Positions 1 to 8,632 of a stretch of DNA of 64,000 bases are shown here, one piece after another. Source of the DNA: Nocardioides exalbidus (GTDB lineage Bacteria > Actinomycetota > Actinomycetes > Propionibacteriales > Nocardioidaceae). The notes below the pieces were generated by a model. The model was given only the letters and a program-made list of their open reading frames with translations, searched no databases and was not told where the DNA came from. Each line of letters begins with the position of its first letter. Within the stretch, counting starts at the first letter, position 1. Both the position numbers and the translations under genes were made by a program. Location of the stretch: contig NZ_FNRT01000002.1 in NCBI RefSeq assembly GCF_900105585.1, forward strand, positions 248,001 to 312,000, in the 5' to 3' direction.

Positions 1-205
1 TCGCTCGGGCGGCCTCGACCGCCGCGAGCAGGTCGGTCCCGAGCGCCTCGGACGCCTCGTCGGCGCCGGGGCCGAGCAGCGGCCCGTCGTCGCCCGGCAG
101 GACCGGGAACGCCCAGACCTCCGCGCCGCCGACCTGGTGGGGCAGCGCGGGAGAGAGCGCGAACTCGGGAGGTGAGACCTGGGTCGGCAGCTGTGCGATG
201 GCCAC
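1..205 (-). CDS. Leucyl aminopeptidase family (M17) N-terminus, partial
   Basis: This is the 5' end of a reverse-strand gene that runs off the left edge. The visible 68 residues include PLLGPGADEASEAL, which resembles the N-terminal domain of M17 leucyl aminopeptidases, where a GPxLAPGA-type stretch precedes the zinc catalytic domain. The catalytic half is outside the window, so metal ligands cannot be checked. The start is taken as the GTG two bases after the DUF3117 stop, which suggests co-transcription with that gene, but I see no Shine-Dalgarno there, so the start is uncertain. M17 enzymes remove N-terminal residues from peptides in the cytoplasm. The assignment rests on a short stretch. 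Confidence 0.55.
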   Translation of the reverse strand, partial: MAIAQLPTQVSPPEFALSPALPHQVGGAEVWAFPVLPGDDGPLLGPGADEASEALGTDLLAAVEAARA

Positions 206-207
206 GA

Positions 208-375
208 TCAGCCGACGACGTCCTTGAGGGCGTCTCCGAGAGCCGTCGCCTCATCGGCGTTCAGCTCGACCACCAGGCGCCCACCACCCTCGAGCGGGAC
301 GCGCATCACGATGCCGCGGCCCTCCTTGGTCACCTCGAGCGGTCCGTCGCCCGTGCGGGGCTTCATGGCGGCCAT
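208..375 (-). CDS. DUF3117 small conserved protein
   Basis: A 55-residue protein beginning MAAMKPRTGDGPLEVTK and containing RGIVMRVPLEGGGRL and a LNADEATALGDAL end. This is the hallmark of the DUF3117 family, which is nearly universal in Actinobacteria and has no established function. An AGGAAGAGG Shine-Dalgarno lies a few bases upstream of the ATG. The gene sits immediately before the aminopeptidase start on the same strand. It is short enough to be missed by length filters, but family resemblance and the ribosome site make it a confident call. Confidence 0.88.
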   Translation of the reverse strand: MAAMKPRTGDGPLEVTKEGRGIVMRVPLEGGGRLVVELNADEATALGDALKDVVG

Positions 376-560
376 CGGCGCACCTCTTCCTGTTCAGCCA
401 TCGGTTCGGGATGGAGGCTCTTCACATGCGAATCGAGGCGGCTGGATGTCGCTGGCCGCCCCGATCGGCGTCGTACGACGTCCAGTATCCCTCATGAGCC
501 GCGTGATCGGCACCACAGGGGCGCACCGATGTGCGTCAAGGTTCCGGCAGACTGCCCCTC

Positions 561-1364
561 ATGGCTGATCCCACCACCGCACCCGTTCTCCTCGACGTCA
601 CCGACTCGGTCGCCACCATCACCCTCAACCGGCCGGAGGCGATGAACGGCCTCGACGTCGCGACGAAGGAGCTCCTGCGCGACACCGTGCAGCAGGTCGC
701 CGACGACGCCGAGGTGCGCTGCGTCGTGCTCACCGGCAGCGGCAAGGCCTTCTGCGTGGGCCAGGACCTCAAGGAGCACCTCGCGGGCCTGAAGGGCGAC
801 GCCGACATCCCGCTCTCGGACACCGTCACGCAGCACTACAACCCGATCGTGCAGGCGCTCGCGACGATGCCGAAGCCGGTCATCGCCGCCGTCAACGGCG
901 TCGCAGCGGGAGCCGGCGCCAGCCTGGCCTTCGCCGCCGACTTCCGGATCCTCGTCGACTCGGCCGGCTACAACACCTCCTTCGCCGGCGTCGCGCTCTC
1001 GTGCGACACCGGCTCGAGCTGGACGCTGCCCCGCCTGGTCGGCACCGCCAAGGCGATGGATCTCCTCTACTTCCCGCGCACCGTCTCCGCGCAGGAGGCG
1101 CTCGAGCTCGGACTGGCCACGCAGGTCGTCCCGGCCGACGAGCTCCCCGCCGCCGTCGCCGAGCTCGCGGCGCGCCTCGCCGCCGGCCCGACCGTGGCCT
1201 ACGGCAGCATCCGGCAGGCGGTGGCGTACTCCGCCGCGCAGCCGCTCGACTTCGCCCTCGCCTTCGAGGCGAAGAAGATGGCGCTCACGGGCGGTACGGC
1301 CGACCACCTCGCCGCGGTCGACGCGTTCGTCGCGAAGGAGAAGCCGGTCTTCCGGGGCAGGTAG
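561..1364 (+). CDS. Enoyl-CoA hydratase/isomerase family protein
   Basis: A 267-residue crotonase-fold protein. The CoA-binding segment GKAFCVGQDLKEH and the second oxyanion-hole stretch NGVAAGAGASLAFAADFR are clear. In the active-site region the classical hydratase glutamates appear to be missing: the sequence reads ALSCDTGSSW followed by LPRLVG, closer to PaaG-like isomerases, which carry DSG in that place. The reaction is therefore more likely a double-bond or ring isomerisation of an acyl-CoA than simple hydration, but this is inference. The ATG at 561 fits family length; an in-frame GTG at 531 would add ten residues and has no better ribosome site. It is a single gene, divergent from DUF3117. 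Confidence 0.8.
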   Translation: MADPTTAPVLLDVTDSVATITLNRPEAMNGLDVATKELLRDTVQQVADDAEVRCVVLTGSGKAFCVGQDLKEHLAGLKGDADIPLSDTVTQHYNPIVQALATMPKPVIAAVNGVAAGAGASLAFAADFRILVDSAGYNTSFAGVALSCDTGSSWTLPRLVGTAKAMDLLYFPRTVSAQEALELGLATQVVPADELPAAVAELAARLAAGPTVAYGSIRQAVAYSAAQPLDFALAFEAKKMALTGGTADHLAAVDAFVAKEKPVFRGR

Positions 1365-1370
1365 GCCCGG

Positions 1371-2132
1371 CTACTTCTCCCGGCCGCGGTGCGCGTGGAG
1401 CGCGCCGAGGAGCTGGCGCGGCGCCGCGACCACCATCCGGTGGCGGGAGGGGCGGCCGGGGTACTCCACGGTCAGGGCGGCGCCCCGGAACTCGTGGTTG
1501 AACCACATCGTCATCGTGCCGTGGCACAGGCTGCCGCAGTCGAGCCGCGTCCGCGGCAGGCGGAGCGCGCGGGCCAGCCGGCGGGCGAAGCGCGGGTCCT
1601 TGGTGTCGGTGTCCACGCCGTTGAGGGGCTGGTGGAAGCTGATCACCCGCATCGGGTCGACGTCGGTGAGGAACGCCATCACCGCGCGGGTCTCGGGCTC
1701 GCTCCCGGGGCGGCGGCCGGACTCGTAGCTGCCGTCGAGGTCGGCCCAGCGGTAGGGGAAGTTGCGGTTGAGGTCGACGCCGCGGGCGTTGCGCCGGGTG
1801 CCGCGCGCGAGCCCGTCGGGGTTGTAGGTCGGGATCACCCAGAGGTCGACGCCCGTGATGCGGCGGCCGTCGCGGAGCGTCTCGAGGATCCGGCGGGTGT
1901 GCGGCTCGTTGCCGTGCATCGTGGAGATGAGGACGATCCGCCGCCTGCCCGGCTCGCCGAGCCGCCACGCCCGGATCGGGCGGCCCTGCACCGACGTGCC
2001 GATCGTGCGCACCTCCACGACGGCGGGACGGTCACCGGGACCGGCCTCGACCGCCGTCGCCGGGCCGGGAGCCGCGACGCTGCCGGTGAGCACGCCCGCC
2101 GCGGCGAGCAGGCCGACCAGCAGGCGCCGCAT
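1371..2132 (-). CDS. Secreted M14-family zinc carboxypeptidase
   Basis: A 253-residue protein with a signal peptide of about 27 residues (MRRLLVGLLAAAGVLTGSVAA). The M14 zinc ligands are visible: His and Glu in STMHGNEPH near residue 70 and a later His in VISFHQPLNG. LTVEYPGRPS near the end holds the probable catalytic Glu. NARGVDLNRNFP is the substrate-binding signature of this family. It should trim C-terminal residues from peptides or peptidoglycan stem peptides outside the membrane. The start overlaps the upstream gene's stop by one base (TGATG), implying translational coupling. The gene is convergent with the crotonase gene, only six bases apart. Confidence 0.82.
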   Translation of the reverse strand: MRRLLVGLLAAAGVLTGSVAAPGPATAVEAGPGDRPAVVEVRTIGTSVQGRPIRAWRLGEPGRRRIVLISTMHGNEPHTRRILETLRDGRRITGVDLWVIPTYNPDGLARGTRRNARGVDLNRNFPYRWADLDGSYESGRRPGSEPETRAVMAFLTDVDPMRVISFHQPLNGVDTDTKDPRFARRLARALRLPRTRLDCGSLCHGTMTMWFNHEFRGAALTVEYPGRPSRHRMVVAAPRQLLGALHAHRGREK

Positions 2133-2554
2133 CAGACCGCGGCCGTGAGGTAGGCGTAGGTGAAGACCAGCACGCCGACCACCATGCCCAGGTGGGCCAG
2201 CAGGGACAGGCCGGGGCCGTCGCTCCAGCTGTCGCCCTCGGCGTCGGGGACGTGGCGGCCGCGTGAGGGCAGCCACCGGGCCAGGACGAGCAGGCCGAGC
2301 ACGGCGGTGATCCACCAGCACGCGATCGCGAGGATGCCGAACAGCGGGCCGCCGGTGAAGGTGTCCTCCGGCGACACCAGGACGCCGAGCCACAGGACCA
2401 GCGCGACCGTGCCGAACACGAAGTGCGCGACGGGCAGGCGTCGGCTGATCGAGAACTGGCCCGCCGATGCGTCGCCGCTGAGGCGGAGGCGGGTCAGCAC
2501 GATCGCCACAGCCGCGAGGGCCGTGAGGATCCACACGACGATCTGGAACGACAT
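2132..2554 (-). CDS. Small four-helix membrane protein, function unknown
   Basis: A 140-residue hydrophobic protein starting MSFQIVVWILTALAAVAIVL. Four membrane spans are predicted by eye: about residues 3-22, 42-60, 68-92 and 115-136. A short cytoplasmic-looking acidic loop (VPDAEGDSWSDG) lies before the last span. I do not recognise a named family. It is the middle member of a run of overlapping or closely spaced reverse-strand genes, followed by the secreted M14 peptidase with a one-base TGATG overlap. This suggests a role linked to the cell envelope, but nothing in the sequence gives a function. Confidence 0.68.
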   Translation of the reverse strand: MSFQIVVWILTALAAVAIVLTRLRLSGDASAGQFSISRRLPVAHFVFGTVALVLWLGVLVSPEDTFTGGPLFGILAIACWWITAVLGLLVLARWLPSRGRHVPDAEGDSWSDGPGLSLLAHLGMVVGVLVFTYAYLTAAV

Positions 2555-2570
2555 GACGCGGCAGTCTGCC

Positions 2571-2897
2571 CTAGACGTTCGGCGCGTCGCCAGACGAGTC
2601 GACCCCGGCGCCCGGACCGGCGTCCCGACCGGCGTCCGGACCCTCCTCGGAGCGCGCGTCCTCGAGCTCGGTCGCGAGCCGCGTGAGCAGGGCGTCGACG
2701 TCGGACATCCGGTAGCCGCGCACCGCGAGCGGGAACCGGACGGTGCGCAGGTCCTCCGCCCCGATCGGGCGGTCGGTGGGCAGCACCACGTCGGGGCGGT
2801 CGTCGTACGCCGGCGCCATCGACCCGCCGCGGCCGGAGGCCACGAGGGCCACACCGCCCATCGCGAGCACGACGAGGATCGCGAAGAGCCAGGTCAT
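2571..2897 (-). CDS. Membrane-anchored DivIVA-domain protein
   Basis: A 108-residue protein. Residues 1-22 form a membrane anchor (MTWLFAILVVLAMGGVALVA). The middle contains VRFPLAVRGYRMSDVDALL, the short DivIVA-type motif (F....RGY...EVDxxL) found in many actinobacterial polar-growth and cell-wall proteins. The tail is an Asp/Gly/Pro-rich low-complexity stretch. The start codon overlaps the stop of the LOG gene (ATGA), so it is the third gene of the dapE - LOG - DivIVA operon. A peripheral role in envelope growth or positioning is plausible, but the protein is far shorter than true DivIVA/Wag31 and lacks a long coiled coil. Confidence 0.75.
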   Translation of the reverse strand: MTWLFAILVVLAMGGVALVASGRGGSMAPAYDDRPDVVLPTDRPIGAEDLRTVRFPLAVRGYRMSDVDALLTRLATELEDARSEEGPDAGRDAGPGAGVDSSGDAPNV

Positions 2898-3655
2898 CGT
2901 CCGTCCTCCCGCGCGGCGACCATGATCGCGACGGCCTCGTCGACGTCGTCGGTGAGCACCATCATGTCGAGGTCGGAGGCGTTGATCTTGCCGTCGGCGA
3001 GCGCGGTCCCGCGCAGCCAGCCGAGCAGGCCCGACCAGTAGTCGGTGCCGATCAGCACGATCGGGAAGGACGTGACCTTCTGCGTCTGCACGAGGGTGAG
3101 CGCCTCGAACAGCTCATCGAGCGTGCCGAGTCCGCCGGGCAGCACGACGAAGCCCTGGGAGTACTTCACGAACATCGTCTTGCGGGCGAAGAAGTAGCGG
3201 AAGTTGATCCCCTTGTCGACCCACTGGTTGAGGCCCGACTCGAAGGGCAGCTCGATGCCGAGCCCGACGCTCACCCCGCCGGCCTCGCACGCCCCCTTGT
3301 TGGCGGCCTCCATCGCACCGGGCCCGCCGCCGGTGATGACCGCGAAGCCGGCCTCGGTCAGCTTGCGGCCCGCCTCCTCGGCGACGGCGTAGTGCGGGTG
3401 GTCGGGCCTCGTGCGGGCAGAGCCGAAGACACCGATTGCCGGGCCGAGCTCGGCCAGCGCGCCGAAGCCCTCGACGAACTCCGCTTGGATCCTCAGCACG
3501 CGCCACGGGTCGGTGTGGACCCAGTCGGTCGGGCCGCGCGAGTCGAGCAGGCGCTGGTCGGTGGTGGAGCCCTCCGTGACCTGGCCGCGACGCTCGATCA
3601 CCGGCCCCTTCATCCGGTCGGCCGGCTCCGGGTGCGAGGCGGTGGACCCGCTCAT
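2894..3655 (-). CDS. LOG-family (TIGR00730) nucleotide phosphoribohydrolase
   Basis: A 253-residue Rossmann-fold protein with both LOG signatures: GGGPGAMEAANKG near residue 120 and the catalytic PGGLGTLDE near residue 180. LOG proteins cleave nucleoside 5'-monophosphates, including cytokinin ribosides, to free base and ribose phosphate; many bacterial members have an unknown physiological substrate. The first 60 residues are polar and less conserved. The start overlaps the dapE stop by four bases (ATGA) and its own stop overlaps the DivIVA-like start in the same way. The same dapE-LOG association occurs in mycobacteria (dapE Rv1202, LOG Rv1205), supporting a conserved neighbourhood rather than recent transfer. 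Confidence 0.88.
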   Translation of the reverse strand: MSGSTASHPEPADRMKGPVIERRGQVTEGSTTDQRLLDSRGPTDWVHTDPWRVLRIQAEFVEGFGALAELGPAIGVFGSARTRPDHPHYAVAEEAGRKLTEAGFAVITGGGPGAMEAANKGACEAGGVSVGLGIELPFESGLNQWVDKGINFRYFFARKTMFVKYSQGFVVLPGGLGTLDELFEALTLVQTQKVTSFPIVLIGTDYWSGLLGWLRGTALADGKINASDLDMMVLTDDVDEAVAIMVAAREDGR

Positions 3656-4710
3656 GACAGCCACTCCTTGAGGATGCGCTCGCAGCGCTCGACGTGCTCG
3701 GTGGGGACGTGCTCGTCCTGCTTGTGGGCGAACATCGGGTCGCCGGGGCCGAAGTTGACCGCCGGGATGCCGAGCTTGGTGAACTGCGCGACGTCGGTCC
3801 AGCCGAACTTGGGAGCGACCCCTCCCCCGACCGCGTCGACGAACGCCTTCGCTGCCGGGCGGTCGAGGCCGGGGAGGGCCCCGGCGGCCAGGTCGGTCAC
3901 CGTGACGTCGTACCCCTCGAAGAAGTCGCGGACGAACGCCTCGGCGTCGGCCTCGCTGCGGTCGGGGGCGAAGCGGAAGTTGACCTCGACGACGCACTCG
4001 TCGGGTACGACGTTGCCGGCGACGCCGCCGCGGATGCCCGTCGCGTTGAGGCCCTCGTGGTAGGTCAGGCCGTCGATCTCGGGCTGCCGGGCGACGTAGT
4101 CGTTGAGGCGGGCCAGGACCGGCCCGGCGAGGTGGATGGCGTTGACGCCCTTCCAGCTCCGCGCGCTGTGCGCGCGCTCGCCGGTGGTGCGGACGTCGAC
4201 GCGCATCGTGCCCTGGCAGCCGGCCTCGATCGCGGCGTTGCTGGGCTCCATGAGGATGGCGAAGTCGGCCTGGAGCAGGTCGGGGTCGGACTCGGTGAGC
4301 TTGCGCAGACCGTTGAAGACCGAGTCGACCTCCTCCGCCTCGTAGAAGATGAAGGCGAGGTCGCGGTTGGGCGCCGTCACGTCGGCGGCGAGCTTGAGCA
4401 TCACCGCGTCGCCGCCCTTCATGTCGCAGGTGCCGAGACCGTGCAGGATGCCGTCCTCGAGCCGGGCCGGGAGGTTGTCGTTGAGCGGCACCGTGTCGAG
4501 GTGCCCGGCGATCACGACGCGCTCGCCGAGGCCGAGGTCCGTGCTGGCCACGATCGTGTGCCCGCGCCGTGTCACCGCGAGGTGCGGCAGCGTCCGGAGG
4601 GCGGACTCGACGGCGTCGGCGATCTCCTCCTCGTGGTGGCTCACCGACTCGATGTCGACCAGCTGGCGGGTGAGCGCGACGACGTCGGCGGAGAGATCGA
4701 GGCGTGGCAT
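3652..4710 (-). CDS. dapE: Succinyl-diaminopimelate desuccinylase
   Basis: A 352-residue M20-family metalloenzyme that releases L,L-diaminopimelate from N-succinyl-L,L-diaminopimelate in the cytoplasm, the step before epimerisation to meso-DAP for lysine and peptidoglycan. Metal-site segments are intact: VIAGHLDTVP (His and catalytic Asp), GTCDMKGGDAV (bridging Asp), FYEAEEVDS (catalytic and ligand Glu) and ILMEPSN. The dimerisation domain follows. The ATG at 4710 is chosen by similarity. A TTG at 4722 (adding MNRG) has the better Shine-Dalgarno, GGGAGG at about seven bases, and may be the true start. It heads the dapE-LOG-DivIVA operon and is divergent from the propeller genes. Confidence 0.9.
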   Translation of the reverse strand: MPRLDLSADVVALTRQLVDIESVSHHEEEIADAVESALRTLPHLAVTRRGHTIVASTDLGLGERVVIAGHLDTVPLNDNLPARLEDGILHGLGTCDMKGGDAVMLKLAADVTAPNRDLAFIFYEAEEVDSVFNGLRKLTESDPDLLQADFAILMEPSNAAIEAGCQGTMRVDVRTTGERAHSARSWKGVNAIHLAGPVLARLNDYVARQPEIDGLTYHEGLNATGIRGGVAGNVVPDECVVEVNFRFAPDRSEADAEAFVRDFFEGYDVTVTDLAAGALPGLDRPAAKAFVDAVGGGVAPKFGWTDVAQFTKLGIPAVNFGPGDPMFAHKQDEHVPTEHVERCERILKEWLS

Positions 4711-4886
4711 GCCCCGATTCAACCAGCCGCCTCCCGCGTCAGTGGTCTAGTCCCCCGTGCTACCACTCTTGCCACCGCGCGCCACCTCGCCGACCGTCGG
4801 GGCAGCGGGCGTCACGGGGGCGCACGCCGGCTCGGGGGCTCGTCCATGTGCGCGTCCGGGCCCCCTGCGCACCGACAGGTCAGACG
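4711..4886. promoter_or_regulatory. Divergent intergenic region between dapE and the propeller cluster
   Basis: These 176 bases must hold the promoters for dapE (leftward) and for the secreted propeller genes (rightward). A GGGAGG ribosome site for dapE is visible at its left end. I did not find a convincing -10/-35 pair for the rightward gene; only a weak AGGT lies upstream of the ATG at 4887. No inverted repeat long enough to call an operator is evident. Confidence 0.4.
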
Positions 4887-6743
4887 ATGAACATCCGCCT
4901 CGCCCGCCTCGGCACGACCACCTCGCTGGTCGTCCTCGCCTCCCTGCTGGTCCCGGCCGCCGCGCCGGCGGCCCCGACGTGGCAGGCCGACACCACGGTC
5001 TCGCCGACCGGCGAGGCCGTGCGCGAGTCGCGCGTCGCGCTCGGTCCCACCGGCGACGCCGTCGCGCTCTGGGTGCAGGACACCGGGTCGGGCAGCCTCG
5101 TGCGCAGCGCCGCACGCCCGGCCGGCGGCGCGTGGTCGGCCCCCGTGACGCTGACCGCCCTCGCCCCCGGTGTGCTGTACGCCGACGTGGTGGCGCGGCC
5201 CGACGGCTCCTGGGTCGCGCTGTGGCTGCGGTCGGTGGGCGGGACGAGCGTCGTGGAGACGTCGACAAGGTCCCCCGCCGGGACGTGGAGCGCGCCGACG
5301 CAGCTGTCCGCACCCGGCGCCTCGGCGGGTTGGGCGACGATCGCGGTCGATGACGCCGGCCGGGTGACCGCCGTGTGGTCGCGCGCCCTGGTCGTGCAGT
5401 CGTCGACACTCTCCGGCGACGCCTGGTCGCCGGTCCGCGACCTCAGCGCCGGGGGTGCCGTCACCACCCTGGCGGACGTCGACTTCGACGCCGCCGGACG
5501 TGCCACCGTGGCCTGGACCCGGTTCCAGAACGGCGGCTACCAGGTGCAGGTCTCCGTCCGCGACACCGACGGGTCGTGGTCGACCCCGGCCAACCTCTCG
5601 CCCGACGGGGAGGTCGGGTACTACCCGCAGGTGGGTGTCGCGCCGGGCGGCGGCGCCGTGGTCGCCTGGGGGAACTCCGGCTACTTCGTCCGGTCGGCCA
5701 CCCGGGCCGGCGCCACGGGCACCTGGAGCAGCCCCGTGGACCTCTCCGCGGCCAATGCCGGCCTCCCGAGCCTGGCCATCGACGGCCAGGGCACGGCGTA
5801 CGCCACCTGGGCACGCGACCGCGGGGCGGGCGACGTCGTCGAGGCGTCGGTCCGTCAGCAGGGTGGTGCGTGGTCGACTCCCGAGGCGCTCACCGCCGAC
5901 GGGGTCAACGCCACCTCGCCCGAGGTCGTGGTGACGCCGGCCGGCAACGCCACCCTCGTGTGGGGCCTCGGGGTGATGGACCCCACCGTGGTGCAGGCCC
6001 GCACACGTCCGACAGGCGGCACCTGGAGCAGCACCACTGACCTCAGCAACACCTCCGGCGCTCCGGTGCGCACGCCCATCGACGCCTCCCTCGCCCCCGA
6101 CGGCGACGTGCTGGTCGGGTGGCGGCAGTACGACGGCGCGGACACGCTGCACGCCCGCGCCCTCGACGTCGCGGGTCCGCGCGTGACCGGTCTGAGCCTG
6201 CCGACGAACGCACAGGCAGGCGCCGCGGCCGCCTTCTCGGTGACCGCGACCGACGCATGGTCGTCGGTCGCCTCCGTTGCCTGGGCCTTCGGCGACGGCA
6301 GCACCGCGACGGGGGCCGCGGCGAGCCACACCTACACCGGGCCGGGCACCTACCCCGTCGCGGTCACCGTCACCGATGCGGTCGGCAACTCCTCGACCCG
6401 CACCGGCACCGTGGTCGTCGCGCTGGCGCGGCCGGCGGTGTCGAGGCTGGGGCTCAGGCCCGGCACCATCCACCTCACCGGACCGAAGAAGGACCGCAAG
6501 GCGAAGGTCACCGTCACCGTCACGACCGCGTCGAAGCTCACCCTGACCTTCAAGAAGAAGGGCGTGAAGAAGCCGCTGCGACTGACGAAGAACCTTCTGG
6601 CCGGGAGGAACACCTTCACCCTCACCGCGAAGATCGGGAAGAAGAAGCGCCTCACCGTCGGGACGTGGAAGGTCACCGCCGTCGCCACGAACGCCGCCGG
6701 ATCCAGCACCGCGAAGAAGCTGACCCTGAAGGTGGTCCGATGA
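4887..6743 (+). CDS. Secreted beta-propeller/PKD surface protein, paralogue 1
   Basis: A 618-residue secreted protein. Residues 1-30 are a signal peptide ending in APAAP. About residues 30-430 are repeats of 45-55 residues, each with an inner strand of the A.AVW type and ending WSAPVTLS or a close variant. Seven complete endings plus a final open repeat can be counted. The N-terminal TWQADTTVS matches a repeat ending and could close the ring, giving an eight-bladed propeller. About residues 430-515 form a PKD domain (WAFGDGSTATGAAASHTY). The last 94 residues are a lysine-rich beta domain ending KLTLKVVR. The target is unknown; cell-wall or glycan binding is inference. The stop overlaps the next start (ATGA). 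Confidence 0.8.
   Translation: MNIRLARLGTTTSLVVLASLLVPAAAPAAPTWQADTTVSPTGEAVRESRVALGPTGDAVALWVQDTGSGSLVRSAARPAGGAWSAPVTLTALAPGVLYADVVARPDGSWVALWLRSVGGTSVVETSTRSPAGTWSAPTQLSAPGASAGWATIAVDDAGRVTAVWSRALVVQSSTLSGDAWSPVRDLSAGGAVTTLADVDFDAAGRATVAWTRFQNGGYQVQVSVRDTDGSWSTPANLSPDGEVGYYPQVGVAPGGGAVVAWGNSGYFVRSATRAGATGTWSSPVDLSAANAGLPSLAIDGQGTAYATWARDRGAGDVVEASVRQQGGAWSTPEALTADGVNATSPEVVVTPAGNATLVWGLGVMDPTVVQARTRPTGGTWSSTTDLSNTSGAPVRTPIDASLAPDGDVLVGWRQYDGADTLHARALDVAGPRVTGLSLPTNAQAGAAAAFSVTATDAWSSVASVAWAFGDGSTATGAAASHTYTGPGTYPVAVTVTDAVGNSSTRTGTVVVALARPAVSRLGLRPGTIHLTGPKKDRKAKVTVTVTTASKLTLTFKKKGVKKPLRLTKNLLAGRNTFTLTAKIGKKKRLTVGTWKVTAVATNAAGSSTAKKLTLKVVR
6462..6743 (+). repeat. Near-identical 282-bp 3' repeat, copy A
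   Basis: This segment encodes the lysine-rich C-terminal domain of paralogue 1 and runs through its stop codon. It aligns without gaps to 8351-8632 and 10255-10536. By eye there are about six mismatches to each, far fewer than in the preceding propeller regions. Confidence 0.85.
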
Positions 6744-8632
6744 GGCGGGCGCGCGTCGCATCGATCTCGGTCGCCACGGTGCTTGCGCTCGCCGCCGCCG
6801 CGCTCGTCACGCCGGCTGCCGTGGCCGTGGAGACCTGGCTCCCGGCGACCTACTTGTCGGACGCCGACGTGGACAGCTACAACCCGGTCGTGGAGGTCGA
6901 CGCGGCCGGCAACGCCACCGCGGTCTGGGTCAGCAAGTCCGGCACCACCTACGTGGTCCGGGCGAGCTCACGTCCGGCAGCGGGCGCGTGGTCCGCCGCA
7001 GTCGCGCTGTCCGGCGACGTCGGCGCCGCGGTCGCACCGCAGCTGGCCGCCAACGACCGGGGCGACCTCGTGGCGGTCTGGGAGTCCGGGCCCAGCACGA
7101 CGTCGCGGATCCAGGCCAGCGTGCGCGGCGCCTCCGGTGGGTGGTCGGCGGCCGAGACCTTGTCCGAAGCGGGCCAGGGCGCGTCGTCCCCCTCCGTGAC
7201 GATCGACCGGACCGGACGCGCCACCGTCCTGTGGGTCAGGAGTGACGGGACCAACCGGCGCGTGCAGGCGAGCTCGCGGGGCGCGAACGGCGCCTGGAGC
7301 ACCCCGACCACGCTCAGCGAGGCCGGCAACGCGGCCCGCCAGCCGAGCGTGGGAGTCGACGGCACCGGGCGGCTGACCGCCGTCTGGGGCCGCTCGGACG
7401 GCGCGAACTACCGGGTGCAGAGCAGCACCCGCGCCCCGGACGGCGACTGGACGGTGGCGTCCACCATCTCCGATGCGGGCCAGAGCGCGTCCGCGCCCAC
7501 CGTCGCCGTCGCCGACGACGGGACCGCCACGGCCCTCTGGATCCGCTCGGACGGCGCCAGTCCGCGCATCCAGGCAACCAGTCGGCCTCAGGGCTCGGGC
7601 TGGTCCATCCCGGTCAACATCTCCGACCCCGACCAGAACGTCTTCGGTGGTCCGGCGGCGGCCGTGGACGCGGCCGGTGTCGTCACGGTGGCGTGGTCGC
7701 AGCTCGTCGGCGCCAACTACCGGATCCAGGTCAGCATCCGCCGCCCGGACGGTCTCTGGACCCCCGGCACGGCGATCTCCGTGGCAGGCCAGAACGGTCT
7801 GTATCCCGCCGTCGCCAGCCGTGGAGCGCACACGGTGGTGACCTGGTTGCTCTCCGGGACCGACCAGTCGCAGGCACAGGCCTCGACGCGCACGGGCGAC
7901 GGCTCCTGGCGGGCTCCGGTCCGTCTCTCGAGCGGCACCCCCACCATCTCGGCCGCGGGTGTCGATCCCGCGGGCAACGCCGTCGTGACCTGGGGCGACA
8001 AGGACGACGGTGCGCCCAGCTACCGCATTCGCGCGTCCGCCCTGGACGTGTCAGGCCCGGTCATCACGGGCTTCACCGCTCCCGCCACGGCCACGGTCGG
8101 TCAGCCCACCAGCCTGTCGCTGACGGCGTACGACGTCTGGTCGGCCGTCGCCGGTACCACCTGGTCCTTCGGCGACGGCACCACCGCATCCGGGGCCTCG
8201 GTCTCGCACACCTGGACCGCTCCCGGCACCTACACCGTCACCGCCACCGTCACCGACGCCGTCGGCAACACCACCACCCGCTCGAGCACGGCCACCGTGA
8301 CCGCAGCGCAGGTGGCAGCTCCGACCCTCGGCAAGCTCAAGCTTAGGCCAGGCACCATCCACCTCATCGGACCGAAGAAGGACCGCAAGGCGAAGGTCAC
8401 CGTCACCGTCACGACCGCGTCGAAGCTCACCCTGACCTTCAAGAAGAAGGGCGTGAAGAAGCCGCTGCGGCTGACGAAGAACCTTCGGGCCGGGAGGAAC
8501 ACCTTCACCCTCACCGCGAAGATCGGGAAGAAGAAGCGCCTCACAGTCGGGACGTGGAAGGTCACCGCCGTCGCAGCGAACGCCGCCGGATCCAGCACCG
8601 CGAAGAAGCTGACCCTGAAGGTGGTCCGATGA
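6740..8632 (+). CDS. Secreted beta-propeller/PKD surface protein, paralogue 2
   Basis: A 630-residue paralogue of the preceding protein. A signal peptide of about 30 residues is followed by ETWLPATYLS, which has the form of a repeat ending. Seven full repeats then end in WSAAVALS, WSAAETLS, WSTPTTLS, WTVASTIS, WSIPVNIS, WTPGTAIS and WRAPVRLS, plus an open eighth. A PKD domain (WSFGDGTTASGASVSHTW) and the lysine-rich tail follow. The start ATG overlaps the previous stop by four bases, and the ribosome site would lie inside the repeated 3' segment of gene 1, so translation is probably coupled. Repeat-to-repeat variation is high in the propeller and very low in the tail, a split explored in the findings. 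Confidence 0.8.
   Translation: MRRARVASISVATVLALAAAALVTPAAVAVETWLPATYLSDADVDSYNPVVEVDAAGNATAVWVSKSGTTYVVRASSRPAAGAWSAAVALSGDVGAAVAPQLAANDRGDLVAVWESGPSTTSRIQASVRGASGGWSAAETLSEAGQGASSPSVTIDRTGRATVLWVRSDGTNRRVQASSRGANGAWSTPTTLSEAGNAARQPSVGVDGTGRLTAVWGRSDGANYRVQSSTRAPDGDWTVASTISDAGQSASAPTVAVADDGTATALWIRSDGASPRIQATSRPQGSGWSIPVNISDPDQNVFGGPAAAVDAAGVVTVAWSQLVGANYRIQVSIRRPDGLWTPGTAISVAGQNGLYPAVASRGAHTVVTWLLSGTDQSQAQASTRTGDGSWRAPVRLSSGTPTISAAGVDPAGNAVVTWGDKDDGAPSYRIRASALDVSGPVITGFTAPATATVGQPTSLSLTAYDVWSAVAGTTWSFGDGTTASGASVSHTWTAPGTYTVTATVTDAVGNTTTRSSTATVTAAQVAAPTLGKLKLRPGTIHLIGPKKDRKAKVTVTVTTASKLTLTFKKKGVKKPLRLTKNLRAGRNTFTLTAKIGKKKRLTVGTWKVTAVAANAAGSSTAKKLTLKVVR
8126..8275 (+). repeat. PKD-coding repeat, copy 1 of 2
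   Basis: A 150-bp segment encoding the PKD core of paralogue 2. It is almost identical at the DNA level to 10021-10170 in paralogue 3, whereas the PKD segment of paralogue 1 is clearly diverged. Confidence 0.75.
8351..8632 (+). repeat. Near-identical 282-bp 3' repeat, copy B
   Basis: Encodes the lysine-rich tail and stop of paralogue 2. It has the same length and reading frame as copies A and C, with about six visible mismatches to copy A. Confidence 0.85.

Noticed and set aside
6462..6743. Lysine-rich tails considered as DNA-binding domains
   Set aside because: They follow signal peptides and PKD domains, so they act outside the cell. The alternating beta-strand pattern suggests a wall- or polymer-binding fold.
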